Under the pieces are notes generated by a model that saw only the letters and a program-made list of their open reading frames with translations, was not told the DNA's origin and ran no database searches. Of a stretch of DNA of 64,000 nt, positions 26,362-34,233 are shown in pieces; position 1 is the stretch's first letter; every line of letters begins with the position of its first letter. The DNA comes from Candidatus Caenarcanales bacterium. GTDB taxonomy: Bacteria; Cyanobacteriota; Vampirovibrionia; LMEP-6097. The stretch lies in assembly GCA_013216135.1 (NCBI GenBank), contig JABSOS010000011.1, positions 35,375 to 99,374 on the forward strand, in the 5' to 3' direction. The position numbers were made by a program, and so were the translations under genes.

Positions 26362-29300
26362 ATGGTTAAATTAGCACCATTTAAATATTCACATTTCAAA
26401 TCATCGAATGTTTTGTTTCCTAATCAAATAAGATTAGATAAGAATACAGTGCCGGGAGATAGGAAACAGCTCGCTGATTTTAGTAGTTTCTTTGGTCCAA
26501 ATAGTAAAGATTTTATAAGTGTACATGGTGCAGGGCAACTAAGTGGGACTGATAGAAAGGAATGGAGAGAAGATAAACTGGATATATTATCCGATTTTCT
26601 AAGTCAGGATTTAGAAGTTTCAGATAAGTTTAACCCAAATGATTTTTCATTTAATGTTCTTTCTTCAGATACTGTCCTAGGGAAAATAAAGGCTAAAAAT
26701 GGATCAAAAGAAATGTTAGCTGTAATTCCAGAAGATCGATTTACAAGAAACCTTACTCTTTTTGATGAACAAACACATACTACCTATGAATTAAGTTTTC
26801 GTCATCCGGCTATTCCATTAATTACAAATAATTTGAATCGAGCAATTGAGGTATTTAATGAAGGAGATAAAAGTCCTGTCATTTCCACTCTTTTAGAGAA
26901 CATAAATAAATCAAAAAATAAAGAGATTATTGAGGTTCCATATGATCAAGCGACTCAAGATTCTGCTTTGATTTTTAATCAAATAGTTTCTAAAAAACAT
27001 CAAGCTAAGGTTCTAGAGAGAATGTTTAATAGGATTTTAAATGTATTAGATAAAGTACCAAAAGGTGAGCATGAAGATTTAAGTAAAGTCCTACTCAGTG
27101 GTATTGAGAAATTCCCTTTTAATATTAATGAATTAGCTAAAACTGGTTCAAAGCAAAATAAAATTTTTAATAAACTAGCTGAAATAACTAAAAATACAGG
27201 TGCGAATATTATTTTGGTAAATCTCTTAGCTAAAAATAAAGGTGAGCTAAAGGATTCTCTCCTGGATAATTTTTCTAAACTATTAAAGGTCGACCAATCT
27301 GCTAGTTTAGAAGTAAGAGAAGATAAATTTATTGAATTGATGAAAGCTCTTGACTTTAATAAACTAAATTTGTCTATTATAGAATCACTAACAGAACTAG
27401 AAAAATATTTTTTTGACTCATCTGAAAATAAATCTCATACTGATAAGTATAAGATTATTAAAGGTGAATTATTTCAAAATTCAAGATCCCAGATATTAAA
27501 TCAGCTTCAAACCATAGATGCACAAACATCATTGAAATATTTAAATAAAATCAAATTACTTTCTCCAAACTCTGCATCTGAAATTTATCATGACTTGCTT
27601 ACATCAAATATATTTCGAGTAGAAAATGAAAATGTTAATAATGGTGTAAACAATAATTCCACAGTTGAATTTTTCAAACTTTTACAGTCTTACTGTACTT
27701 TTGAAAATCATGAAGCCTCTCCTTTTAAGGATCAGGAAGTCAGGAGTAAATTCCTTATAAATTTAAATACTCAGCTCAAACAAAATCCAGATTCTTTGAC
27801 TGTGCACGACATAGATGTGGCATTTCAATGCTTAGATAAAATTTTTTCTGATTTTGATTTTAGTGAAGATGAAAAGCGGTCTTATGAAAATTCTTTACAG
27901 GATTTTATTTTTAAGAAAAATATCACTCAGCAAGATATTTTTTTTATAGACCGTGAATCTAACTTTAATAGTAACTTCTTTAGAAATAAATCTGGCTTAC
28001 CTCTGCTTATAAAAGCTATAGACAATGGTGATCTTTGGCGTGGGACAAATTCAATTTATAAAAAAGGATTCGTCACAGATATGTTGTACCGTCTTGATAG
28101 TTTTAAAGACGAAGATTCCTTAAAAGTGTTTATTGAGAAAGCAAAAAAAGCTATAAAACACGATACTTCTAAGGCTTATCTCGATAGCTTATTACTAGCA
28201 AAACAGCTTTTGAAGAATAGTGTAACCAATCATGACGTTAAATCTTTGGCTACTAATGCTAAAGATAAATTGCAATTAAATTCAATTCTTGAAATGCTTT
28301 CATTGCTGAGTCAAAAATTTAGCCCTGAAGATATACAAGAATTAGACAATATAATGTTTGAAAAACTTTTAGAAGATGAGACTAAGCCTCTAGCTAAAAT
28401 CGAAGATTTAGAAATTAAATCTAATTATACAAACCCTAATCGGTATATTAATCAGGAAATCCACACTCTTGCAGTTGCAAAGGAAATTGGGCTTAACAAG
28501 ACTTCAATGATCAGTAATTTAAGGTTATGGAATGAGTTGAATTTGAAAAATGAAATTACCTCATTTAACGGTAATCACAGAAGACTTATTGAATTTTTAG
28601 TAGATAACTTTGAAGAAGATAAGGGGAGTTCTGATTTTAAAGAGATCTTAGCTCAAATTAATAATTCAGGCGTTATTAATGATTCACTAGTGAGTGCTTT
28701 ATTAAGATCTCAACTTGCTGAAAGTTCAAGTGATGCTCATCAAATATTAAATGCTACAGCTTTAGATAAATTTACAAATATGTCTTTATTGACCGTTGAA
28801 GTCAATAAGCAAGAGGAGAGTAGGTTTGCTTTAGATTTAGATCTAGATAGACTTACAGAGATTTTGAAAAATAGTGATCCTTCAGAAAATGATATATTAT
28901 TTTTTTCTTCGATACTTTTTAATGAAAATTTCAACAGCAGCTTTCAAGATTGTTACCAGAGTGAGAGTAGAGAATTTAGTTTCGGAAAAAAACTCGATGA
29001 AAAGATCGAGAGCTTACCAAAAGAATTAAAAGCTATAGTTAATTTACAAAAAGAATTTACAAAAATTAAACATGCAGGTGATGCTGACTCTTTTATTAAT
29101 GAGAGTATTAAGGATTTTAAACAATATGCAAATGAAATTTATAAAAATAATGAAATACCAAAATCCGTTAAAAATATATTAAAAGAGCTTATAAAAAGAG
29201 ATGTTCATCAAATTCTAGACACTTTTTCAAGTAATATTCAAGAAACTATAGACTCTAAGCTTAATGATGAGAATAAATTAATGAAGTTAAATCAAAAGTT

Positions 29301-29583
29301 TAGCTTTTTAATTAAAAACCTTGAAATTCTAAAAGGTGCATCTGAAGTACCAAGGATGGAAATTGCTTTAGACCTAGATGATTTAAAAGGACTAAAATTA
29401 GGTTTAGAAGACTTGATTAAAGTAATCGATTTTCAAATTGATTATGATCATAGACTTAATGATTTAACGCCTGAACGTTACAGTCAATCTGAGGCTGATC
29501 TTGGTAAATTTGTAAATAGACATAGTCAGAATGAAATTTTCTCTAAAATGATTAATGATTTCTCAAATTCGAATTTTATCTAA
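26362..29583 (+). CDS. Very large unknown helical protein
   Basis: A 1073-residue, hydrophilic, Lys/Asn/Asp/Glu-rich protein without signal peptide, membrane helix or recognised motif. The first 150 residues are mixed alpha/beta (LAVIPEDRFTRNLTLFDEQTHTTYEL); the remainder is almost wholly helical with leucine-rich periodicity and may form an alpha-solenoid. TAATAT lies six bases before the ATG. It sits between acsA and ilvE without functional link. The size and lack of family suggest a lineage-specific scaffold or secreted effector. Function not assigned. Confidence 0.6.
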   Translation: MVKLAPFKYSHFKSSNVLFPNQIRLDKNTVPGDRKQLADFSSFFGPNSKDFISVHGAGQLSGTDRKEWREDKLDILSDFLSQDLEVSDKFNPNDFSFNVLSSDTVLGKIKAKNGSKEMLAVIPEDRFTRNLTLFDEQTHTTYELSFRHPAIPLITNNLNRAIEVFNEGDKSPVISTLLENINKSKNKEIIEVPYDQATQDSALIFNQIVSKKHQAKVLERMFNRILNVLDKVPKGEHEDLSKVLLSGIEKFPFNINELAKTGSKQNKIFNKLAEITKNTGANIILVNLLAKNKGELKDSLLDNFSKLLKVDQSASLEVREDKFIELMKALDFNKLNLSIIESLTELEKYFFDSSENKSHTDKYKIIKGELFQNSRSQILNQLQTIDAQTSLKYLNKIKLLSPNSASEIYHDLLTSNIFRVENENVNNGVNNNSTVEFFKLLQSYCTFENHEASPFKDQEVRSKFLINLNTQLKQNPDSLTVHDIDVAFQCLDKIFSDFDFSEDEKRSYENSLQDFIFKKNITQQDIFFIDRESNFNSNFFRNKSGLPLLIKAIDNGDLWRGTNSIYKKGFVTDMLYRLDSFKDEDSLKVFIEKAKKAIKHDTSKAYLDSLLLAKQLLKNSVTNHDVKSLATNAKDKLQLNSILEMLSLLSQKFSPEDIQELDNIMFEKLLEDETKPLAKIEDLEIKSNYTNPNRYINQEIHTLAVAKEIGLNKTSMISNLRLWNELNLKNEITSFNGNHRRLIEFLVDNFEEDKGSSDFKEILAQINNSGVINDSLVSALLRSQLAESSSDAHQILNATALDKFTNMSLLTVEVNKQEESRFALDLDLDRLTEILKNSDPSENDILFFSSILFNENFNSSFQDCYQSESREFSFGKKLDEKIESLPKELKAIVNLQKEFTKIKHAGDADSFINESIKDFKQYANEIYKNNEIPKSVKNILKELIKRDVHQILDTFSSNIQETIDSKLNDENKLMKLNQKFSFLIKNLEILKGASEVPRMEIALDLDDLKGLKLGLEDLIKVIDFQIDYDHRLNDLTPERYSQSEADLGKFVNRHSQNEIFSKMINDFSNSNFI

Positions 29584-29622
29584 GAAATTAGGTTATTTTA
29601 GCTATCTTCACCTTAAATATTT

Positions 29623-29628
29623 TATACT
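29623..29628 (+). promoter_or_regulatory. ilvE promoter -10 box
   Basis: TATACT lies ten bases before the ATG at 29639, giving a leader of about three bases. It supports the internal ATG over an upstream in-frame ATG at 29555 that lies inside the preceding gene. Confidence 0.5.
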
Positions 29629-29638
29629 TAAATCCATA

Positions 29639-30595
29639 ATGTCTATTCACGGTTACGCTTTCTTAGAAAAAGACTTTGTTAAATTTGAGGACGCAAAGGT
29701 TAGCGTCATGACTCATGCTTTTTTATATGGAACTGCTGTCTTTGAAGGGATTAGAGCTTACTGGAATGCTGAAAAGAAGACTCTGAACCTTTTACAAGCT
29801 CGTCCTCATTTAGAGAGACTAGTGAATAGCTGTAAGGTACTTAGAATGAACCCCTACTATAACGTTGATGAGATGCTTGAAAGAGTTATTGAGTTAATGA
29901 AAAGAAATAAGCCTGAAACAGATGCTTATATTAGACCGAGCTGGTTTAAATCTTCACTTAGAATCGGTCCTTCTCTTATAGGGAAAACCGCTGAAAGTGA
30001 AGAGGATGAATCTTTTGTTATAACTTCTCTTGATTTAGGTAACTATTTAGATGTTACTAAAGGACTTAGAGTTCAGGTTAGTAGCTGGAGGCGAGTTTCA
30101 GACAATGCTTTACCACCAAGAGCAAAAATAAATGGGAGCTATGTTAATACTGCTCTTGCTAAAGCAAATTCTACTTTAGCTGGTTATGATGATTCAATCT
30201 TTTTAACAGAAGAAGGGTATGTTTCTGAAGGCTCTGCGATGAATTTATTTTTAGTGAAAGGTGAAAAACTTATTACGCCTTTAGCTTCCGATAATATTCT
30301 AGAAGGAATTACTAGAGCATTTATTATTCGTCTAGCGAAAGAAGAACTAGGTTTAGAAGTAGAAACTAGGCAGATTAGTAGATCTGAACTTTATACTGCT
30401 GATGAGGCTTTCTTTGCTGGTACTGGCGCTCAGATAGCCCCAATAGGATCAATCGATGATTATGTCCTTGGTGATGGTAAATGTGGTGAGATTACAAAAA
30501 AACTCCAAGGCATCCATAAATCGGTTTGCCTTGGAGAAAATGAAAAGTATGCAGACCAGCTTATTACGGTTGAATACTCAATTCAAGTTGTTTAG
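29639..30595 (+). CDS. ilvE: Branched-chain amino acid aminotransferase
   Basis: A 318-residue class IV PLP enzyme that transaminates Leu, Ile and Val with 2-oxoglutarate. The start MSIHGYAFLEKDFVKFEDAKVSVMTHAFLYGTAVFEGIRAYWN matches the family N-terminus. The PLP lysine lies in RAKINGSYVN, and EEGYVSEGSAMNLFLV and LITPLASDNILEGITR are the usual cofactor-binding elements; FAGTGAQIAPI is near the end. The length is normal. Confidence 0.94.
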   Translation: MSIHGYAFLEKDFVKFEDAKVSVMTHAFLYGTAVFEGIRAYWNAEKKTLNLLQARPHLERLVNSCKVLRMNPYYNVDEMLERVIELMKRNKPETDAYIRPSWFKSSLRIGPSLIGKTAESEEDESFVITSLDLGNYLDVTKGLRVQVSSWRRVSDNALPPRAKINGSYVNTALAKANSTLAGYDDSIFLTEEGYVSEGSAMNLFLVKGEKLITPLASDNILEGITRAFIIRLAKEELGLEVETRQISRSELYTADEAFFAGTGAQIAPIGSIDDYVLGDGKCGEITKKLQGIHKSVCLGENEKYADQLITVEYSIQVV

Positions 30596-30632
30596 AGTTA
30601 TTTAATACCCTCAACTTCTGCGTTTTACTCAT

Positions 30633-30699
30633 CCTCAAAATGCTCATGTACGGTATCGTACACTGCGCTTTTTCGTCTTCGTAAGCCTTGAATTTGAGG
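30633..30699. repeat. REP-like palindromic element downstream of ilvE
   Basis: An inner hairpin, TGTACG at 30647-30652 with CGTACA at 30657-30662 around GTAT, is enclosed by CCTCAAA at 30633-30639 and TTTGAGG at 30693-30699. The sequence is GC-richer than its surroundings and has no open frame. The nested palindromes resemble repetitive extragenic elements; only one copy is seen in this window. Confidence 0.35.
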
Positions 30700-30708
30700 C
30701 TCTTAAAC

Positions 30709-30908
30709 ACCTCTATTTACTAGAGGTTGGCAGGTTGGTTGGAGACCACTCTCAAGAACTTAAACTACTCGGAAAAGAATTTTATCCTAATTTCCCATGT
30801 GTGCGTAGAGCCATATTTAGTTTTAAGTCCAAGCTAGCAATCATCTTGAGAGATTTGTTTCCAACTTACCTATCGTGCAGCGTCAAGGCACTCTTGTGAG
30901 AGTTCCTT
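30709..30908 (+). ncRNA. Candidate rod-shaped structured RNA (6S-like architecture)
   Basis: A non-coding stretch folds as a long rod. A 5' hairpin lies at 30709-30727 (7 bp). Then 30733-30746 pairs with 30857-30870 (13 of 14, including two G-U pairs), 30749-30757 pairs perfectly with 30844-30852, and 30758-30766 pairs with 30819-30828 with one bulge. A separate 3' hairpin lies at 30885-30908. The G-U pairs would be C-A mismatches on the other strand, favouring the plus strand. Coaxial helices with internal loops and an apical region recall 6S RNA, but no family signature was found. Confidence 0.4.
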
Positions 30909-31176
30909 AGCAAGGTCTATTCAAAGATAGCCCAACTGCCATGTTCTTAAGGAAGTGGATGTTTGCTTTTACTTCCTCATTTTTATGTTGAATTTGCATT
31001 TCTGATTGTTTTCCGTCCTCTAATTTCAAAATAAGCAAATTCATGCTTTTCAGAAGCAAGCAATAAGAATTCAAAAGTGCAGAATACTCTTCACTCAGCT
31101 CCTCCTTCCCTAAGTTCATTTTAGTCAGAGCATCAGATAGACTTGCACTTAGCTGTGCCATCTTACTTGAGCTCAT
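30907..31176 (-). CDS. Small helical hypothetical protein
   Basis: An 89-residue protein (MSSSKMAQLSASLSDALTKMNLGKEELSEEY...) predicted to be all helical with heptad-like spacing of Leu, no membrane segment and a C-terminal Cys. It lies alone between the PRC-barrel gene and the structured intergenic region. Its size and helicity recall secretion or flagellar chaperones, but there is no specific motif. Confidence 0.5.
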   Translation of the reverse strand: MSSSKMAQLSASLSDALTKMNLGKEELSEEYSALLNSYCLLLKSMNLLILKLEDGKQSEMQIQHKNEEVKANIHFLKNMAVGLSLNRPC

Positions 31177-31214
31177 CTTGTTAATACAAGTACTTCGAAT
31201 ATAAAATTTTATAG

Positions 31215-31991
31215 CTATTTTATACTTGCGTCTAACTTTTCGAAGTTATCTGAACTAGTTTCAGACCTTATGAACTTGCCTTCGTAGTCATAAAGTTTAA
31301 GAACATACTCTCTATTTACAGGTTCATTGGGGTCATATTTTGGGCAAGAATCAAGATCTTGAGAGCTAAAATTGATTTCTATAGCTGTATCATCTTCTGC
31401 CCAAGCACTTACATGATGTGTAGCCATTAATACGTTACCATAAGGTAATATACCGTTAGTATCTATAATTAAAAATTTAATAGTCCAGGTATCAGTATCT
31501 ACTATAAAGTCTTTAACTATACCTGCTTCTTTGTCGCTTGCCTTTACAGTTCTGCCTTTAATTGCTTTAGTACATCTAAGGTTAGGATCACCTATTTCAG
31601 TGAGTACTTTATCGTCATTTTTATGAAGCTGGGGAATCCACAGTGGGAGTATGCTTCCACTCCAAGGCTCAGCTAAATATAGTGAGTTTAAGTTTTTATC
31701 TCTTAATAATTCATGTTGGTCAGAGACTGGTAAGTCGTTGTTGTAAGGTTTTGCTGATTTGATTTGTTCTTTACTCAAATCAATTTTTAAAGATTCATCT
31801 AACCAAGATAAATCATGAGCATCAGTAGGGAGAAGTAAAACTCTTTCTGAACTGAAAAAATCAACGATATCTGTAACTAGATATTTTACTTTCCAGTTAC
31901 TTGAATCAAAATGTAATGATTCTAAAAAACCTATCTCGCCATCTTGAGCTGCGATATTAAAACCAGTAAAACTATTTACACTTCTTAACAT
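31215..31991 (-). CDS. Protein with two PRC-barrel domains
   Basis: A 258-residue soluble protein with tandem PRC-barrel-like domains, about 1-85 (LRSVNSFTGFNIAAQDGEIGFLESLHFDSSNWKVKYLVTD) and about 140-220 (LRCTKAIKGRTVKASDKEAGIVKDFIVDTDTWTIKFLIIDTNG). Each has the G-x-I/A-G and D-x-x-x-W-x-(I/V)-(K/R)-(Y/F)-L pattern. PRC barrels act in photoreaction centres, RimM and stress proteins of unknown role. The two Fur boxes at 32071-32128 lie between this gene and the divergent ferredoxin, so iron control is possible. TATAAT is six bases before the ATG. Confidence 0.8.
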   Translation of the reverse strand: MLRSVNSFTGFNIAAQDGEIGFLESLHFDSSNWKVKYLVTDIVDFFSSERVLLLPTDAHDLSWLDESLKIDLSKEQIKSAKPYNNDLPVSDQHELLRDKNLNSLYLAEPWSGSILPLWIPQLHKNDDKVLTEIGDPNLRCTKAIKGRTVKASDKEAGIVKDFIVDTDTWTIKFLIIDTNGILPYGNVLMATHHVSAWAEDDTAIEINFSSQDLDSCPKYDPNEPVNREYVLKLYDYEGKFIRSETSSDNFEKLDASIK

Positions 31992-31997
31992 ATATTA

Positions 31998-32003
31998 ATT
32001 ATA
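31998..32003 (-). promoter_or_regulatory. Promoter -10 box of the PRC-barrel gene
   Basis: A perfect TATAAT on the minus strand ends six bases before the ATG at 31991. No Shine-Dalgarno site is present. Confidence 0.55.
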
Positions 32004-32070
32004 GTCAATATTTGTCGTCTTTAACGTTAAATAGTCTTTAAATCACAGTTTTTGAAAATTACACAGATTC

Positions 32071-32093
32071 GTTTTGAGAATCATTCTCAAAAC
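32071..32093. promoter_or_regulatory. Fur box, perfect 11-1-11 palindrome
   Basis: Arms GTTTTGAGAAT and ATTCTCAAAAC flank a single C. This is a classical Fur site with no mismatch, between the divergent PRC-barrel and ferredoxin genes. Confidence 0.85.
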
Positions 32094-32105
32094 CTGTCCC
32101 TGAGG

Positions 32106-32128
32106 CAATTAAGAATGATTCTCAATTG
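32106..32128. promoter_or_regulatory. Second Fur box, one mismatch
   Basis: CAATTAAGAAT and ATTCTCAATTG flank a single G, with one mismatch in eleven pairs. Its centre is 35 bases from the first box. It lies next to the likely -35 region of the ferredoxin promoter (candidate TATTAT at 32152-32157). Confidence 0.8.
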
Positions 32129-32218
32129 TATGTGGCTTAACCCTTTCTTGATATTATCAGTGTAAGTTGATTGAAAGAAGGTTAACTTCTTGTTAGCCCT
32201 AATTAAAGGAGAAAAATT

Positions 32219-32443
32219 ATGCCATATACTATCGTTTCTGAAGTTTGTGAAGGTGCAGCAGATTGTATTCCTGTATGTCCTGTAGATTGTATCCACTGGG
32301 CTGAAGGTAAGACTAACGCTAACGGTCACAAATACCCATATATAGACTTTTCAACTTGCATCGATTGTGGTGCTTGTTTGTCTGCATGCCCTGTTGAAGG
32401 TGCAATTCTTGATGAAGAAAAGCCAGAATTACAGTTAGTTTAA
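32219..32443 (+). CDS. Dicluster bacterial-type ferredoxin
   Basis: A 74-residue ferredoxin. The first cluster ligands are Cys10, Cys16, Cys20 with Cys24 in VCEGAADCIPVCPVDC; the spacing CxxxxxC suggests a [3Fe-4S] or modified site. The second is a canonical CxxCxxCxxxCP in TCIDCGACLSACP. PVEGAILDEEKPEL at the end closely matches cyanobacterial homologues I recall. It is a small cytoplasmic electron carrier. A strong AAAGGAG ribosome binding site precedes the ATG. The paired Fur boxes upstream predict iron-dependent control. Confidence 0.93.
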   Translation: MPYTIVSEVCEGAADCIPVCPVDCIHWAEGKTNANGHKYPYIDFSTCIDCGACLSACPVEGAILDEEKPELQLV

Positions 32444-32466
32444 TAATTTAATTGTAAATGTATTTT

Positions 32467-32500
32467 TAAAAGGACTCACTTTATAGTGGGTCCTTTTTTT
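32467..32500 (+). terminator. Ferredoxin terminator
   Basis: AAAGGAC and GTCCTTT arms enclosing CACT/AGTG, followed by a T run, lie 24 bases after the ferredoxin stop. Confidence 0.88.
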
Positions 32501-32565
32501 GTGTCTTTTACAATTTTGTATTAGTGATCTTGGTGCATAAAGTATAATTTTGGGATGAGTTTATT

Positions 32566-33267
32566 ATGGCTAAAAATGTTTTAATTACAGGCGGCTCTCG
32601 AGGTATTGGGAAGGCAATTGCAGAAAGGCTTAATGCTGAAGCTGATTTCTTGAAAATTTATGCTCCTAGCTCAAAAGAGCTAGATCAATCATTTGAAGCA
32701 TCGATTGAAAGTTTTAAAGAAAAAGCTGAATTAAATAATGACCCACTATATGGATTGATTGTGAATGCAGGGATTCATCATTCTGAACATTTTGAAGATT
32801 ATAGTGTTAAAAACTGGAATCGAGTCATCGACGTTAATTTAAATGGTGCTTTTTATATAATTAAACATTTTATAGAGAATTTAAAGCTTCACGGGGAGCG
32901 TAATCAAGGAGATTACCCTAGAATCATTTTAAGTTCATCTGTTAGTGCATACACTGGAGAGCAATATGCTCCTGCCTATGCAGCTAGTAAAGCTGGATTG
33001 ATAGCACTTGCTAAAAGCTTAGCTTTAGAATTCGCTAAGTACAAAATAACGGTTAATTGTGTCTGCCCAGGCTGGGTGAAAACTTATATGGCTTTGAAGC
33101 AGATGGGCAATGACAGTGAAGCTGTGAAAAATAATCTGGGAGCAACTTTGCAGGATAGATGGATTGAAGCAGAAGAGCTTGCTGAGACTTATTTGTATTT
33201 GCTTTCAGGTGGTGCAAAAGCTATTACTGGGCAACAGATTAATGTTACTGCAGGGTTAGATCTCTAG
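32566..33267 (+). CDS. Short-chain dehydrogenase/reductase
   Basis: A 233-residue SDR oxidoreductase. It has the TGGSRGIG cofactor loop (8-15), NAGIHHSE, a catalytic Ser in ILSSSVSAYTG, and Tyr138-x-x-x-Lys142 in YAASK. CPGWVKTYM and the C-terminal GQQINVTAGLDL match the FabG-like classical SDR group. The cofactor is probably NADP(H) because a basic Arg follows the glycine motif. The substrate is unknown; FabG-type 3-oxoacyl reductase is one possibility, but no fab genes are near. It converges on trpA. Confidence 0.85.
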   Translation: MAKNVLITGGSRGIGKAIAERLNAEADFLKIYAPSSKELDQSFEASIESFKEKAELNNDPLYGLIVNAGIHHSEHFEDYSVKNWNRVIDVNLNGAFYIIKHFIENLKLHGERNQGDYPRIILSSSVSAYTGEQYAPAYAASKAGLIALAKSLALEFAKYKITVNCVCPGWVKTYMALKQMGNDSEAVKNNLGATLQDRWIEAEELAETYLYLLSGGAKAITGQQINVTAGLDL

Positions 33268-33275
33268 ACCTGCTT

Positions 33276-34091
33276 TTAAACTGAAATAGGTCTAAGGCTT
33301 TTAATAAAATCTCTAAACTCATTTAAGTTCTCACTGCTATCTGCCTCTAGGACCCTAATTGCTTTAGTTCCGATTATTGCCATGTCTACATCTAATTCAA
33401 AAGTAGCTTTTACTTTTTCTGGGCTATCTATCCCGAAGCCTAAACCTATAGCTTTATCTGGTGCATAGTTTTTTAATTTAGCTATTTTTTCTTTTAATAA
33501 CGCTAGTTGCTTAGCTTCATCATTATTCTCTTGTAAATTATTTATATCTTTATTTGAACCAGTAATTCCTATCCTACTTACCAGGTAAATAAAAGGTTCT
33601 GAGAGTTCAGCGATTTTTTGTAGCCTTTCATCAGTGCTCGTGATTGCAGCTAGTAAAGTTAGTGTTAAACCGTGTTCATTTAGTTTAGCTCTTAGTTCTT
33701 CTGCCTCATCAACAGGTAAGTCTGGAATTAGTAAACCTTTAACACCAGTGTTTAAGCACTTTTCTATGAGTTTATCTAAACCATAATTATAGACAGGGTT
33801 ATAGTAGGTGAAAAGAATAAGATTGTTTACTCCTTTTACTTCAGAACCTAAAGATCCATTCGTATTCAACTCTTCTTTCGTACGAGAAATAATCTCAAAA
33901 ATTTTATCTATATTGATGCCACTCTCTAAAGCTTTAAAACTTGAGTTTTGAATAACTGGGCCGTCTGCAAGTGGATCTGAAAAAGGTACTCCTAGCTCTA
34001 CAAGATCTACATTTTCCTCATGAAGTATCTTTAAAGCTTTGATGGTTCTTTCAGTATTGGGGTAACCAGCTGTAAGGAAAATAGTGAGCAT
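33276..34091 (-). CDS. trpA: Tryptophan synthase alpha chain, short N-terminus
   Basis: A 271-residue TIM barrel that cleaves indole-glycerol phosphate. The catalytic residues are Glu32 (VELGVPFSDP) and Asp43 (LADGP), followed by QNSSFKALESG and YLVSRIGITGS. The phosphate loop is GFGIDSPEKV. The protein begins MLTIFLTAGYP, directly at the first strand: the usual N-terminal helix of about 15 residues is absent. Upstream the frame meets a stop within six codons without a start, so this is not an annotation artefact. The ATG overlaps the stop of a 31-residue membrane peptide (TAATG). Confidence 0.93.
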   Translation of the reverse strand: MLTIFLTAGYPNTERTIKALKILHEENVDLVELGVPFSDPLADGPVIQNSSFKALESGINIDKIFEIISRTKEELNTNGSLGSEVKGVNNLILFTYYNPVYNYGLDKLIEKCLNTGVKGLLIPDLPVDEAEELRAKLNEHGLTLTLLAAITSTDERLQKIAELSEPFIYLVSRIGITGSNKDINNLQENNDEAKQLALLKEKIAKLKNYAPDKAIGLGFGIDSPEKVKATFELDVDMAIIGTKAIRVLEADSSENLNEFRDFIKSLRPISV

Positions 34092-34186
34092 TAATCTTCG
34101 TGCTCTTCAGGGCTATTTGCTTTTAATGCAAGATAAAGAACTGTACCAACTATAACTGTAAGTGTGCCTAAAATTGCTATTGCCAT
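34091..34186 (-). CDS. 31-residue single-span membrane peptide upstream of trpA
   Basis: MAIAILGTLTVIVGTVLYLA followed by LKANSPEEHED: one hydrophobic helix and an acidic tail. The stop codon shares its last base with the trpA ATG, so the two are translationally coupled. TATAAT lies six bases before the ATG. The tail superficially recalls small photosystem-type peptides such as PsbN, but length and similarity are too low to claim this. It could also be a leader-type frame setting trpA expression. Confidence 0.55.
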   Translation of the reverse strand: MAIAILGTLTVIVGTVLYLALKANSPEEHED

Positions 34187-34192
34187 ATCAGT

Positions 34193-34198
34193 ATTATA
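34193..34198 (-). promoter_or_regulatory. Promoter -10 box of the small peptide-trpA unit
   Basis: A perfect TATAAT on the minus strand ends six bases before the ATG of the membrane peptide. It predicts a leaderless transcript that carries trpA. Confidence 0.55.
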
Positions 34199-34233
34199 TC
34201 TAAAATTTAGCAGCTGATTAATAAACTTTCACC

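Noticed and set aside
29555..29638. 28-codon N-terminal extension of ilvE
   Set aside because: The ATG at 29555 lies within the preceding gene and upstream of the TATACT box; the family N-terminus fits ATG 29639.
30709..30908. Known metabolite riboswitch for ilvE or the PRC-barrel gene
   Set aside because: The element lies downstream of ilvE and downstream of the minus-strand gene, so it is not in a 5' leader, and no riboswitch core was recognised.
34091..34186. PsbN or another photosystem small subunit
   Set aside because: Only the acidic tail EEHED is reminiscent; length and remaining sequence do not match and no other photosynthesis gene is nearby.
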